A DNA stretch of 64,000 nt from Selaginella moellendorffii. Its lineage: Eukaryota > Streptophyta > Lycopodiopsida > Selaginellales > Selaginellaceae. Positions 41,410 to 52,300 of this stretch are shown here, in pieces. The notes below the pieces were generated by a model that was not told where the DNA came from, made no database searches, and worked only from the letters and a program-made list of their open reading frames with translations. Where the stretch lies: contig NW_003314286.1 in assembly GCF_000143415.4 (NCBI RefSeq), forward strand, positions 742,032-806,031, written 5' to 3'. The first letter of the stretch is position 1. The number at the start of each line of letters is the position of its first letter. A program made the position numbers and the translations under genes.

Positions 41410-43353
41410 TCAATCCCAGGGAGCGCTAGCGATGGCTTGCTCCAAATCTTCTACCAAGTCATTCACGTCCTCGATGCCCACAGAGATCCTTATGAGATCT
41501 TTCTGGAGGCCTCGAGCTTTGCGGACTTCCACGGGGATGCTCGCGTGGGACATGAAGCACGGCAAGCTTATCAGCGATTTCACACTCCCTGAGACACCAG
41601 ATCTTAGAAGGAATGGAGAAACTCTCAAAGATGAAGTTACCGAAGCTCACTGTGATGCTGAAAAGCCGAGTTTGCTCGACGATGTGCTTGGAAACTGCGA
41701 CCGAGCCCGTGTAAAAGCTTAGAACAGATCCAGCTCCCATGCACTGGAAAGATTTATGCGTTTGGATGAAGAAGACAACCATATGGAAGAGTTACCTGGC
41801 TGTAATGAAGTTCATGTCCTGGGTGACTGGGCAATCCCGCATAGCGAACGTTGCCGAGCTTTGGATGTGAGGCCAGGTACTCCGCTATCACCTGGGCATT
41901 TTGCTACAAGAAAGAAGGAGCAGTGTTTGAGAAGCAAGATATTCTAAACAGTACCTGTTGCTTCTCCACACGGAGCGGCATGGTTTTGATCCCTCGCAAG
42001 CACCCCCAACAATCAAAGGGTGCTAGGCCGGTTCCTTCGGCGTTTTGGAGGAAGTAAATTTTCTTTGCCAATCTGGAATAAGCAGCTCACTGGCTTAGAT
42101 ACGAAACAAAGTGATATAGACTTACTCATCGTCTTTGACAGCAAGCACACCAGCCATGAGGTCGCTGTGGCCGGAAATAAATTTAGTTGCCGAATGCATG
42201 ACAATATCTGCAATCGATCACACGCAAGCCGTAAGTTAAATGGACAAGATGGAAAAATTATACCTGCGCCAAGCTCCAATGGTTTGGACAACGCCGGAGA
42301 CATGATACTATTGTCTACCATAACTAAAGCACCGTTCTCATGAGCAATTCTTGAGATTGCCTACAAAACCATGTTATGTGGTGGTAAACGAACGAATCAA
42401 GCAGTTGATGTATATACCCGAATGTCGGAGATGATTTGACGAGGATTAGTCGGGCTCTCGAGCCACACAAGTCGCGTAGACGAAGATATGGCACGTCGAA
42501 CATCCTCTAGATTACTGGTGTCTACACGCCTGAAAAACCATAGTAAGAAACTCCACATTCTTCATATCTAGCTTATTACTTCACAGTGATTCCAGAATTT
42601 GGAGTAATTCGGGACAGAAGTCTATCAGATCCGCCATAGATGTCATCGCCTGCAACTATGTCTTCTCCTGAAAAGATTTCGACAATGAAACTGCTGGAAA
42701 AATGGATACAGACATCACCTGCTGAAACTAGATGGGATGCAGCACTTAGCGCAGCCATTCCACTGGTAAAACAAAACGCTCGGGAAGCACCCTCCAACTT
42801 TGCTAGCAACCTACAAATCGTTTGATCGTGAGCTAGAAAATGAAGATAAAAAAAGAAGAGAACGCTTACGATTCAAGAGCATCACGAGTTGGATTCCCAC
42901 TTCTCGTGTAGTCATACTGGCCGCATTCGGTAGCTGATGGCTAGAAAAAAATCAACGTCGAGCGTTCCAACACCAGAATCGAAACTTACTTGCTTGAAAG
43001 TTGCCGTCTGATACAGCGGTGTGCTAAGAGCTCCAAATGGATCGAATTCGCTGCTAAATTGCATAATCTCCGTCGACATGCTAAGCTCCTTCTTCGCATC
43101 CACTGCCAGGGTACAAATGAGCGGAAGAGCAAAGGATTCCAAGCCAATGTACCTGACCCTGGAGCTAGATTTTCAAGCTCCATCGCGCAAGGCCGAGCAA
43201 AACATCTGGCTGCCACTCCGGGCGCCCTGATCCTCGATGGAGCGCCGATTCCAGCAGCCTGACACACGATTCACAGCTGCGTGGTCGAAAATACGTGAAA
43301 TCGAAGCCCCATACCTGCGATGGCGCCGCGATTGCCACTCCCTCGAGTAGCAT
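41410..43353 (-). CDS. Cystathionine beta-lyase, plastid
   Basis: Thirteen exons, total 1308 coding bases, 435 residues: 43,315-43,353; 43,153-43,258; 42,990-43,102; 42,870-42,940; 42,719-42,810; 42,580-42,667; 42,418-42,529; 42,264-42,360; 42,126-42,207; 41,955-42,072; 41,796-41,903; 41,641-41,743; 41,410-41,588. A PLP enzyme that splits cystathionine to homocysteine in methionine synthesis. Marks: [77 protein letters not shown] (PLP lysine in SATK), [16 protein letters not shown], and [19 protein letters not shown]. The first 60 residues look like a plastid transit peptide. Every intron is 45-100 bases. The first two joins are the least certain. Confidence 0.93.
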
Positions 43354-43598
43354 TCTAGCCAGTGAGAATAATTTTTAGGGTTCGTCAAGGCAATGTTTTG
43401 TCCACGTGGCGCGATTCTAGACCGGCGGTAGCCGGTTGCCATGGTGTCCCTTTAGAACAAGAAAAAAATGCGTGTAAAGGGATTCGAGAAAGGTCGATCT
43501 TTTCATTTCATTCATTCATTCATTCTCTAGGGTTGTGGTAGGGTTTTGAGAGCGCCTCGCCGGGGAGAGGCCCGGGAGAAGCAAATTCGATCGGTCGG
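43354..43598. promoter_or_regulatory. Divergent promoter, CBL / PDCD2-like
   Basis: 245 bases between two start codons. Contains a short (CATT)n run near 43,506-43,524, then CTCTAGGGTTGTGGTAGGGTTTT (about 43,525-43,547) with two AGGGTT elements that resemble inverted telo-boxes facing the plus-strand gene. Confidence 0.45.
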
Positions 43599-45359
43599 AT
43601 GGGGCGCCCGCTTCCGGCACACCTCACGACTGTGGACGCTGTAAGCAATCGAGCGCCGTGAGCTGCGATCTTTCTTTCTTTCGTTTGCTGAATTCTCGCT
43701 CTCAGCGGCAGGAAAATGAGAATGTCGTGCTGGGAATGCCTGGGCCATGGGCGGAGGACAATCAAGAAATGAGCGATCACTACACGAGCAAAGTCGGGGG
43801 ATTGCCGGTAGAATTGGTTTCTTTTTCCTCAGCTGTGTGTGATCGTAAGAATTTCACTTGGAGCTCGCGTTTCTGGAACAGGATTGGCCGCTTGATTCTG
43901 ACGAGATCGACAGCAGCTTGCTGAAATGCAGTGTTTGCGGTGGTGAATTGGGACTCGTTGCACAGGTTTAATTCATGTATACTGTGATGCCTATTCCCTG
44001 CTTGCGATTATCTTTGCTTTTTCCGTGCCAGCTTTTTCCAGGTTATCTCAAAGTTTGCTTTTGTTTCCATTTGCAGGTGTATGCCCCGTTATCGATCAAC
44101 AATACCAAGATCGAAGAACGTGTGCTTTTTATTTTTGGATGCCCCACGTCTAGCTGCGGTATCAGTCCTCTCAGGTTCTTTCTACAAACAAAGCCATATA
44201 TATTCAACTTGCTAGCATTCTTCCATGCAACTTAGCTTTTACTAACTAAGAACATTCCAGTTGGAGAACATTGAGGTTGCAGAAGGATGGTCCCTCGTCA
44301 CCTGTGTGCTCGCCGGCTAGCGATACGCCATCGACTTCAACCGGTGAGTCTGGTGATGATGCCGAAGCTTCATCCGCTAGAGACGATCAAAACTCGAATG
44401 ATTGGTGGGAGGACGACTCCTCGTGGGCTCCTATAGCTCAGGCTGAGAATGGGGAAGAGGCTGGGAGCATGGGATTGCACGAACTGGAAGAAGCTCTACT
44501 CGAGGCCGGATATGCTGCGGCAGCTCGACCGCAGTCACAGGCCAGTACGCGCCATGAGATACGAGAGTCCAATGAGGATGAACCAACGTCAAGCGAGGAG
44601 ATTACTGAGGCCGAGTTACCTGGTAATACAACTTGTGGTTTTCGCATTTCCTTGGCACTCTTTTGAGGACGAGGCTATTGACAGATTGGTGACAATGCAG
44701 TGCTACCATGCTTTTACATCTATTCCCAGAACGAGTCCCATCCGTGCCGGGGCAGCAGAGCCGTGAGCGCTCTACAAAACTCGGAACGGCTTGTGGACTT
44801 CGGTCTGGATGCTAGTACCGGTACCGATTCCGCTCCGGCGGACGAGTGTTGGGAAGGGGAGGAATACGAACACGATAGGACCGTTTCAGCTGACAGGACT
44901 TATTTGAAGTTCAAAAAGAGATTGGATTGCTACCCGGAACAATGCTACAGGTTGGTCAGTTTGTTTCCAGTTCATGTTTTTTTGAGACTTGCTTTGGTTG
45001 AGCTCAGGTATAGTTTCGGTGGCCGTGCGTTGCTGGCGAACAAAGATCAAGGGGATCCCGGTGTTTGCTCCTTGTGTCGAGGGCCTCGTGTTTATGAGAT
45101 GCAGCTCATGCCACCGCTTCTCTACTATCTGCAGCAAGCTTGTAAAGATCTCCCTTCTACGTCCTACGGCCCCAACGATTGGGAATGGTTGACAGTCATC
45201 ATCTACACTTGTGCTCAGGTAGAATGAAAACCACTGGTCGCATTTTCATTTCACAGTTCCGCTTTTTCCCAGAGCTGCTCAAGGCCACCACAGGCTGATG
45301 GTGAAAGGAAGAGTTGGATAGTGGTGGAAGAAGCTACCATTTTACAGTACGAGACATAA
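43599..45359 (+). CDS. PDCD2/TSR4-family ribosome-biogenesis protein
   Basis: Eight exons: 43,599-43,640; 43,712-43,807; 43,882-43,965; 44,077-44,174; 44,261-44,622; 44,701-44,950; 45,008-45,218; 45,273-45,359; 409 residues. N-terminal PDCD2-like zinc region (KVGGLPDWP, CSVCGGELGLVAQVYAPL, then FIFGCP-SSCG) and C-terminal PDCD2_C domain (QCYRYSFGGRALLA, CSLCRGPRVYEMQLMPPLLYYLQ, WLTVIIYTCAQSC). An acidic low-complexity linker of about 130 residues separates them. In yeast and animals this family (Tsr4, PDCD2, PDCD2L) chaperones ribosomal protein uS5 for 40S assembly. Its downstream neighbour on the opposite strand is bystin, also a 40S factor. Confidence 0.88.
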
Positions 45360-45563
45360 AATGGATGGAGATGCTACATACCGTCCTGCATTGGATCAAT
45401 CATCAATCAAGAAGCACCAAAATCGCAGCTCGCGGTTCATTCGTTTATTGTGGAGGGAGGCATTTCTCACTCTTCCATTTCGACTTCCACCTTGGGCAAG
45501 TCCCAGACGTCCTCAGTCGTGGCGCCAGTGATGATCATCATCGGCTGCTGAAGTGGTGGAAGG

Positions 45564-47527
45564 TTAAGGAAAAGAAGAGAAAACAATGCGAGCAAGACTT
45601 TCCCAAAGGATATCATCTTCTTCCTTTTGGCCGCGATTCAGGCTGTGTTGGAGTTCTCTTTGGACCTCCGGCGTGACCTGCGTTCCATCAAACAAAACCT
45701 TGTCAATCAATCAAGTCCAGGACGAGCAACAAAACTTTCTTCTCTCGACTTGTCTCTCACCAGATAATGCTTCTGATGGCGCATCAGTCGCTTCAAGCTC
45801 TCCTTATCGGCCTCGGTTAAAGAGTTCTTGTACCTGGCAAACTTTCGCGACATTAATAAAGAGCAAAGGAGAGAAACTTCCTTCTTTTCGGCGAATACCT
45901 CTGGACAAACGTGAGCAGGCATTGGTGCCATATAACAGGGAGCTGGCGCTCTTCTTCCGTGAACTTCACGAAATGAGAGAGCACAGCATCGATGACACGG
46001 TGAGGCAGCGAGTACTTCTTATCTAGCAGAAGCTTCAAAAAATAGCTGCAAAGCAAAGAACAAGAAAAACTATAGAAAAGAGATGAGAGGTTTATCGTTT
46101 ACCTGTTTGTACCGGAATACTCCATCTCGGCAATTTTAAGTATCGCAACACTGGGACAAGAACAATTTTAATTTGTTCTTCTAAATATGAAGACAATGGA
46201 AAAGAACTTACCTTGAATGACCCGCAGGTATTGATACCTTTTGAATGATACTGCCGACGATCACGGCTTCCCGCAAGTTGCAAGTTTGCGACTTGACAAT
46301 TCCAAACAGTAAAAGGAAACAGTTAGCAAGCGATTCTGTGCTCGGAAGAATCATCAGACGCTCACCAAGCAGAGAGGAAAGATGATGCCTTTGTAGAACG
46401 CGGAGGGCTTGTAGACCGATTTCTTGAGTGCTTGGTAGAGAGCAAAATGAAGTCTTTTGTTGGTCCGGATGTCTTCGCGAATTCGAGGCAGCAGCACCAG
46501 TGTATAAAACCGCGCAGCCATCCGCGAGTTTAAGTTAGAAGCGAAAAGCCGAGTTGCCTGGTACACGGCGTTTGGGGACCAGTTCTCAGGCTCTGTCAAG
46601 TAGAGAGCTTGTTCCCACTCGGCTAGAGCTGTAACAATCTTGAAAGCTTTTGGTAACTTCCCGGCCGTGTATCGGCTTAAAAGCTTCCCAACGCTGCAGT
46701 ACACATAGCACGGTTCTTATCAATGTCAAATATAAACAGAGGAAAGAACTTGCCCACGATATACGTCGATGACCTTTTGATCAAACCCGGGAACAGTTCT
46801 TCCTGCGAAAAATCGATTTTGTTTCCATGGAATGCGTGTAAACACGTTGATTCGTACCTTCATCCTTCAATAGGTCCTGCGTAGCATTGGAGTTTTGAAT
46901 TTTGCTCATGATCATGTCTGTGAGCGTACGCTGCGGAGGCGCGTCCTTGGCCATGAACATAGAAAGAATGCGTTCTTCTTCTTCCGAAATCTCCTGCAGA
47001 GAAGGGAAATATAAGATCAAGCGAAAGGTCTGAGCAACATTTTCTCATTCGACTTACGTGACCTTCGGCTGGATCAAACTCGCTCTTGCTGTCAAAGATA
47101 TCATCCTCCTCATCGTCAGTCTCGTTGGCGGCCACATTCTTTTCTAGAGCCTCAAAAGCCTTGCCAGCGTTTGAGCGCTCATCCTCTTCATCCCTGTCGG
47201 CGAGAAAACGCCTCTCAACACTCGAGAGATGATAAAAAATGCGAGGACGTACTCTTCTTTCTGGATCTCTTTCATTTGTTTCCTTGCCTCTTTAAGAATT
47301 CTGCCGCTCATAGAAGCATCCACGTACTGTACAACACGAATGTTAGCCCAGTATTCGATCAAGCAGGAAAAAACTCCTACATCGTCATTCTCTTGCTTGC
47401 TCTTGGATTTCTTGGACCTCGCCCTGCTCGAAACCACGGTCTCGCTCTCAATTTGATCTTCCAGTGTCATCCTCGCCCTCTTCTCTTTCCCGGGTGCGGC
47501 TCCTCCCCTCCGCTTCATCCCCGCCAT
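45564..47527 (-). CDS. BYSL: Bystin, 40S ribosome biogenesis factor
   Basis: Eleven exons: 47,381-47,527; 47,253-47,326; 47,058-47,193; 46,858-46,993; 46,754-46,802; 46,366-46,693; 46,212-46,291; 46,103-46,150; 45,899-46,045; 45,761-45,833; 45,564-45,677; 443 residues. ENP1 homologue, needed for 18S rRNA processing in the nucleolus. The N-terminal third is basic then acidic and low in complexity; the conserved part runs from [22 protein letters not shown] through [57 protein letters not shown] and [21 protein letters not shown] to the end. Intron 5 uses a GC donor (GG|GCAAGT at 46,754/46,753), which restores codon Gly in RGVGK. Convergent with the PDCD2-like gene, about 200 bases apart. Confidence 0.93.
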
Positions 47528-47671
47528 GGCTAAACCCTAAATAAAACCCTAGACTCTGGAGAAAAACATTAGGGCTCTTGGCTACAGACGTTTGAGTGGA
47601 AATCACGCGCGACGGCCCCATTCTGCCTGAGCTTCTACCGGCGATTGTGGAGAGGCAGGGGCGTCGAGGCC
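47528..47671. promoter_or_regulatory. Divergent promoter with telo-boxes, bystin / MEMO1
   Basis: Only 144 bases separate the bystin and MEMO1 start codons. TAAACCCTAAATAAAACCCTAG lies at about 47,533-47,554, next to the bystin start: two AAACCCTA elements in tandem. Such boxes drive plant ribosome-biogenesis genes. Confidence 0.6.
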
Positions 47672-48968
47672 ATGGCGCGTCAAGCATCTCACGCTGGATC
47701 TTGGTACTCCGATGATGGTGAGCATTGTCTCGAATTTCGGGAATTTGGGGGTGAAATTGGGGTTTTCTTGAATGTGGCAGCGCTGGAGCTTCGCGAGGAG
47801 CTGGATGGATGGCTCAAAGGCTCTGGTCTTCCAAAGAAGCCGGACGCGCGAGCTGTGATTGCTCCGTGAGTGGGAATTATTTCTTCTTTCTTGAAAATCT
47901 TGCGAGCAAGAACGTCAATTCTTGCAGGCATGCTGGATATCGTTACTCTGGACGCTGCGCTGCCTTCGCATTCGCGAATATAGATCCACAAGTCGTGTAA
48001 GTTTGCTCTTCCTTGCACGACTCTTGCTACTTTTCTCAAATTTTATCTTTGTTCCAGATCTAGAGTTTTTATCCTTGGGCCATCTCACCATCACTACACT
48101 CGCAAGTGTGCTCTTTCGAGAACTTCTGTTTACAAAACTCCACTGGGAGATCTTCCTATCGATCTAGATGGTATTCTTTCTTGCATTGGATTTCCTATAA
48201 GTCGTGAAAGTTCTTTGTAGTTTACAGAGAGCTCAAGGAAACTGGGCAGTTTGAGGAGATGCGTGTGGATGTCGACGAGGCCGAGCACAGCATGGAAATG
48301 CATCTGCCATACCTCGCCAAAGTTTTCAGCGGGTAACTCTCTCGTTTCCAAATCGTTCTAGAGTAATTGGTGTGTGGAACTCGCTACTGACTTAGACATA
48401 CAAGTGAAGGGTGCCCGTGAAGATCGTTCCCATTCTAGTCGGCGCATTGTCATCTGAGAGTGAAGCTCTGTATGGGCGGCTGCTTGCAAAGTACCTCGAC
48501 GATCCCTCTAACTTCTTCTCCGTCTCCTCGGATTTCTGTCACTGGGGATCACGGTAAGTCCCTTTTCTCGCTTGTTTGTTCATCAATTTATCCTTCCCGC
48601 AGGTTTGGATACACGTACTATGACAAGAAGCGTGGTCCCATTTACAAGTCCATCGAGGCTCTCGACAAGTGTGGCATGGACATCATCGAGTCCAAAAATC
48701 CGGAAGCTTTCAAGAGCTACCTGGACGAGTACGAGAACACCATTTGTGGACGCCATCCCATAGGAGTTCTTCTTCACGTAAGCTTTAGTAGCATTCCAGA
48801 TCGAAAGGAACTCTCAATTTTTTTTTACTTTGTTCCATGCAGATGATACAACATTGTAACACCAAACTGGAGCTAAGATTCTTGCAATACGAGCAGTCAA
48901 GCCATTGCAAAACTTCGCGAGACAGCAGCGTGAGCTACGCATCCGCGGTGATCACGGTGGAATGCTGA
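47672..48968 (+). CDS. MEMO1: MEMO1 family protein
   Basis: Eight exons: 47,672-47,717; 47,781-47,865; 47,928-47,996; 48,058-48,170; 48,221-48,332; 48,410-48,553; 48,603-48,777; 48,843-48,968; 289 residues (animal MEMO1 is 297). Hallmarks are [11 protein letters not shown]-like [11 protein letters not shown] at the start, [47 protein letters not shown] and [18 protein letters not shown]. The metal-coordinating His ([12 protein letters not shown]) and Cys/Asp positions of the family are present. Animal MEMO1 links receptor signalling to the cytoskeleton and is a copper/iron-binding redox protein; the plant role is not established. Confidence 0.93.
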
Positions 48969-49383
48969 TAAGAAGGCGAGCTCTATGCTACCAAATAATT
49001 CTTTCTACTAACACACGCATTAGTTCAAATTTTACATACTATACGACCTCTCCATCTCCAATGGACGTTGTCATTAAATGATAAGATTGGGTCCAAAGAA
49101 AGAATGGGTAAATCCTATTATTGATGTGAATGTGATAAAAACCAGCAGCGAAAGCAATATAGCCTGGGCGAAATGATGCGAGAGAGTGGATTTGTAAAAC
49201 CCTAGAAATGGAACTATGATTTCTACGTTCTAGGGTTTCGTAGCGAAGACGGGGGCTTCACAGTCGTCGGGGGGCGGCGCCAGCGCCAGCCGCCACAGAT
49301 CAGCGTTGGAGGAGAGTTGGAATTGGTGGATTTCGTGGACGCGACCTCGGCAGCAGCCCCGGCAGCTGCGTCTCTTGCAGGTA
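48969..49383 (+). promoter_or_regulatory. GRV2 upstream region with inverted telo-box
   Basis: Non-coding. AAACCCTAGAA at 49,197-49,207 and its exact reverse complement TTCTAGGGTTT at 49,228-49,238 form an 11-base inverted repeat with a 20-base loop, about 150 bases before the GRV2 start. The stretch from 49,300 to 49,383 is GC-rich leader, ending CTTGCAGGTA just before the ATG. Confidence 0.5.
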
Positions 49384-52300
49384 ATGGAATCCACCACCGC
49401 CGCGGCGGTAGCGGCGAGGCAGCAGCAGCGAGGCGCCAATGGATCGGCGGATTCCGGCGCCGCTCCTCCTGCGCTGGAGGAGCCCGAGTACCTGGCGAGG
49501 TTTCTCGTGATGAAGCACTCGTGGCGCGGGCGGTACAAGAGGATTTTGTGTATCTCCGAGTCGAGCATTATCACGCTCGAGCCGGGGAGCCTCCAGGTGA
49601 CGAATTCGTATGATCTGGACACGGATTATGAGAGCGCGGCGCCGGTGGCTGGGCGCGAGGATCCATCACAACAGCAGGGGCTCGAGTTTACGATCAATGT
49701 CCGGACGGATGGGCGTGGGAAGTTTAAGTCGGTCAAGTTCTCTTCCAGGTGAGTTTGTGCGTGGCTTTTGATAAAATGCCGGTGGCTTATCTGAAGGAAC
49801 AGGTCCCGTGCAGCGATTCTCACCGAGCTACACAAGTTGAAGTGGAGCAAAGGTGGCACCGCGCCGTCGGTGGCGAGCTTTTCGGTTCTTCGGCTCCGGC
49901 GAAGATCTTCTCAGTGGTCACCTTGTGTGAGTCTCTTTTTTCTCTCTCTTTTTGTTTTTTTTCATGATCTCGGGTTGGTGCAACTTGTAAAGGTGTTGAA
50001 GCTGACGCCCATTGGAGTCGAGATTCGAGATTCCAAGTCAAATGATCTTTGCTGGTGCTTGGACTTTCGGGATATGGATTCTCCTGGAATCATCTTGCTC
50101 TGTGATGCGTACGGCAAGAAGGGAGCTGAGGGAGGAGGTTTTGTTTTGTGCCCTCTGTATGGCAGAAAGTGCAAAGCCTTCATCGCTGACGTAGGAGCGT
50201 CTAACGCGGCCATAATTTCTAAGCTGGTATGCAAAGAACTCAATTGCGTAATTTATCGAATCTGTCTCTTGCAGACCAATACAGCGAAGTCCAGTGTGGG
50301 GGTCACGACTACTATTGACTCATCCCAGACATTTGGTGCGCCGGAGTTTCTTAAACAAAGAGGTAGAGATTCTTTTTGCCATCTTCAGAAGGAAATTCTA
50401 ATCTTTTCGATTTTAGCCAGTATTATGGTTGGTGTAAGTGAAGCTCCTGTTGGTGAATGGTCTGTAACGAGAATTCGTTCCTCCGCGCATGGGACTGTAA
50501 ATACGGTTGGCTTGACGCTTGGCTTGGGGCCAAAGGGAGGACTAGGAGACCATGGCGATACCGTTTACCGAAAGCTTGTTCTTACAAAGAGCTCCTTGGT
50601 CGAACGAAGACATGACAACTATGAGGTATTTCTCTACAGTTTGCATTCAAGCGTGATTGTTTTTTAGCTTTCTTCAAAGCTTGCCTGAGTGCATGCTGTT
50701 GTTAACAGGTCATTGATGGTTGATGGAACAGGCAGTGAGTGGTCGGCCTCTATCGTCAGTAGCAGCTCTCGTTCGATTTGCTGAGGAGCCCCAGATGTTT
50801 GCTATTGAGTTTGGTGATGGATGCCCAGTCCATGTAAGTGTTTTGCTTTTGTAAGTGCACTATGAAGCTCTTACATCAAAACCCTTTCAGGTCTATACAA
50901 GCACGTCTAGAGACAGTTTGCTGGCGGCTGTGAAGGATTTAATTCAGACTGAGGTTTGTTCGTTTCGTTTTGAGGTTTAGTGACTTACGTTGGTCACAGG
51001 GTCAACGTCCGGTCGCTGTTCTTCCCAGGCTGACAATGCCAGGACATCGTTTAGATCCTCCCACTGGAAGAGTGCCAGTACCTTTAGTAAGCTCGCACCA
51101 TCATCGTCTATTCACAGAACCGGAGGGTGAAGTTCTTCATCTCAAGCACTTGGTGGCAGCTGCAAAAGATGCGGTTGCAGAGGGTGGCTCTATTCCTGGA
51201 TCAAAAGCAAGACTTTGGCGAAGAGTGCGAGAATTCAACGCCTGTGTTCCATATAGCGGTATCCAATTATCTACGGATGTTCCAGACGTGACATACATGG
51301 CATTATTGTCGATGCTGCCAGCACCAGTTAATCTACCAGCAGAAGCTCCCCCGCCACCTCCGCCGTCACCCAAGGCCGCAGGAACATTGATAGGTCTCAT
51401 CGCGTGCTTAAGACGGCTACTTTCGTCTTCAACAGTAGCTTCGGTGGTAATCTCAATGCCAGTGGCGGTTGGAAGGATAATGGGATTACTGAGAAACGGC
51501 TCTGAAGGCGTGGCAATGGAAGCGTCCTCTTTGATCGCCATGCTTATTGGAGGTGGGCCTGGGGATGGGAACTTCGGAATCAACAGCAAAGGCGAACGGC
51601 ATGCCACCATGATGCATGCGAAGTCAGCCTTGTTTGGTAACCAGCTTCACACGACCGTCCTGGTTAACAGGCTGAAGTCGCCATCGGTCTCGACGTTACT
51701 TTCAATGGCAGTGGTGGAAGTTCTGGAAGCTATGCTCTGCGAGCCTCAAAGCGAAACAACAGACTCGTCGACTTTCATCGAGATGTTAAGACAAGTAGCT
51801 GGTTTGCGGAGGCGACTGTTCGCACTCTTCGGCCATCCTGCGGAGGGTGTGAGGGAGACAGTAGCTGTTATTATGCGCACCATTGCGGAGGAAGATGCTA
51901 TTGCTGCTGAATCCATGCGAGACGCAGCCTTGCGTGATGGAGCTCTATTGAGACACCTGGTGCACGCATTCTTCTTGCCACCTGGTGAACGTCGGGAAGT
52001 GAGCAGGCAACTTGTGGCGCTTTGGGCTGATTCTCATGCACCTGCGCTCGATCTTCTTTCCCGTGTGCTACCTCCGGGGCTCGTGGCTTATCTCCATACT
52101 CGTCCTTCGGACGACGACGAGGACTTGAAGCTTGAGTTCAGTCAAGAGACCATCTTCGGCAAACGACGACAGAAGCGGCTTCTACAAAGACGGAGGGGCC
52201 GTTTGCTACGTCCAAAGCCGGCAATTGTTACAGAGGCAGAAAGTGCTGGGCACAATGGCGATTCTCAGCTTACAGACAGCATTATAGTTACCAGAACCAG

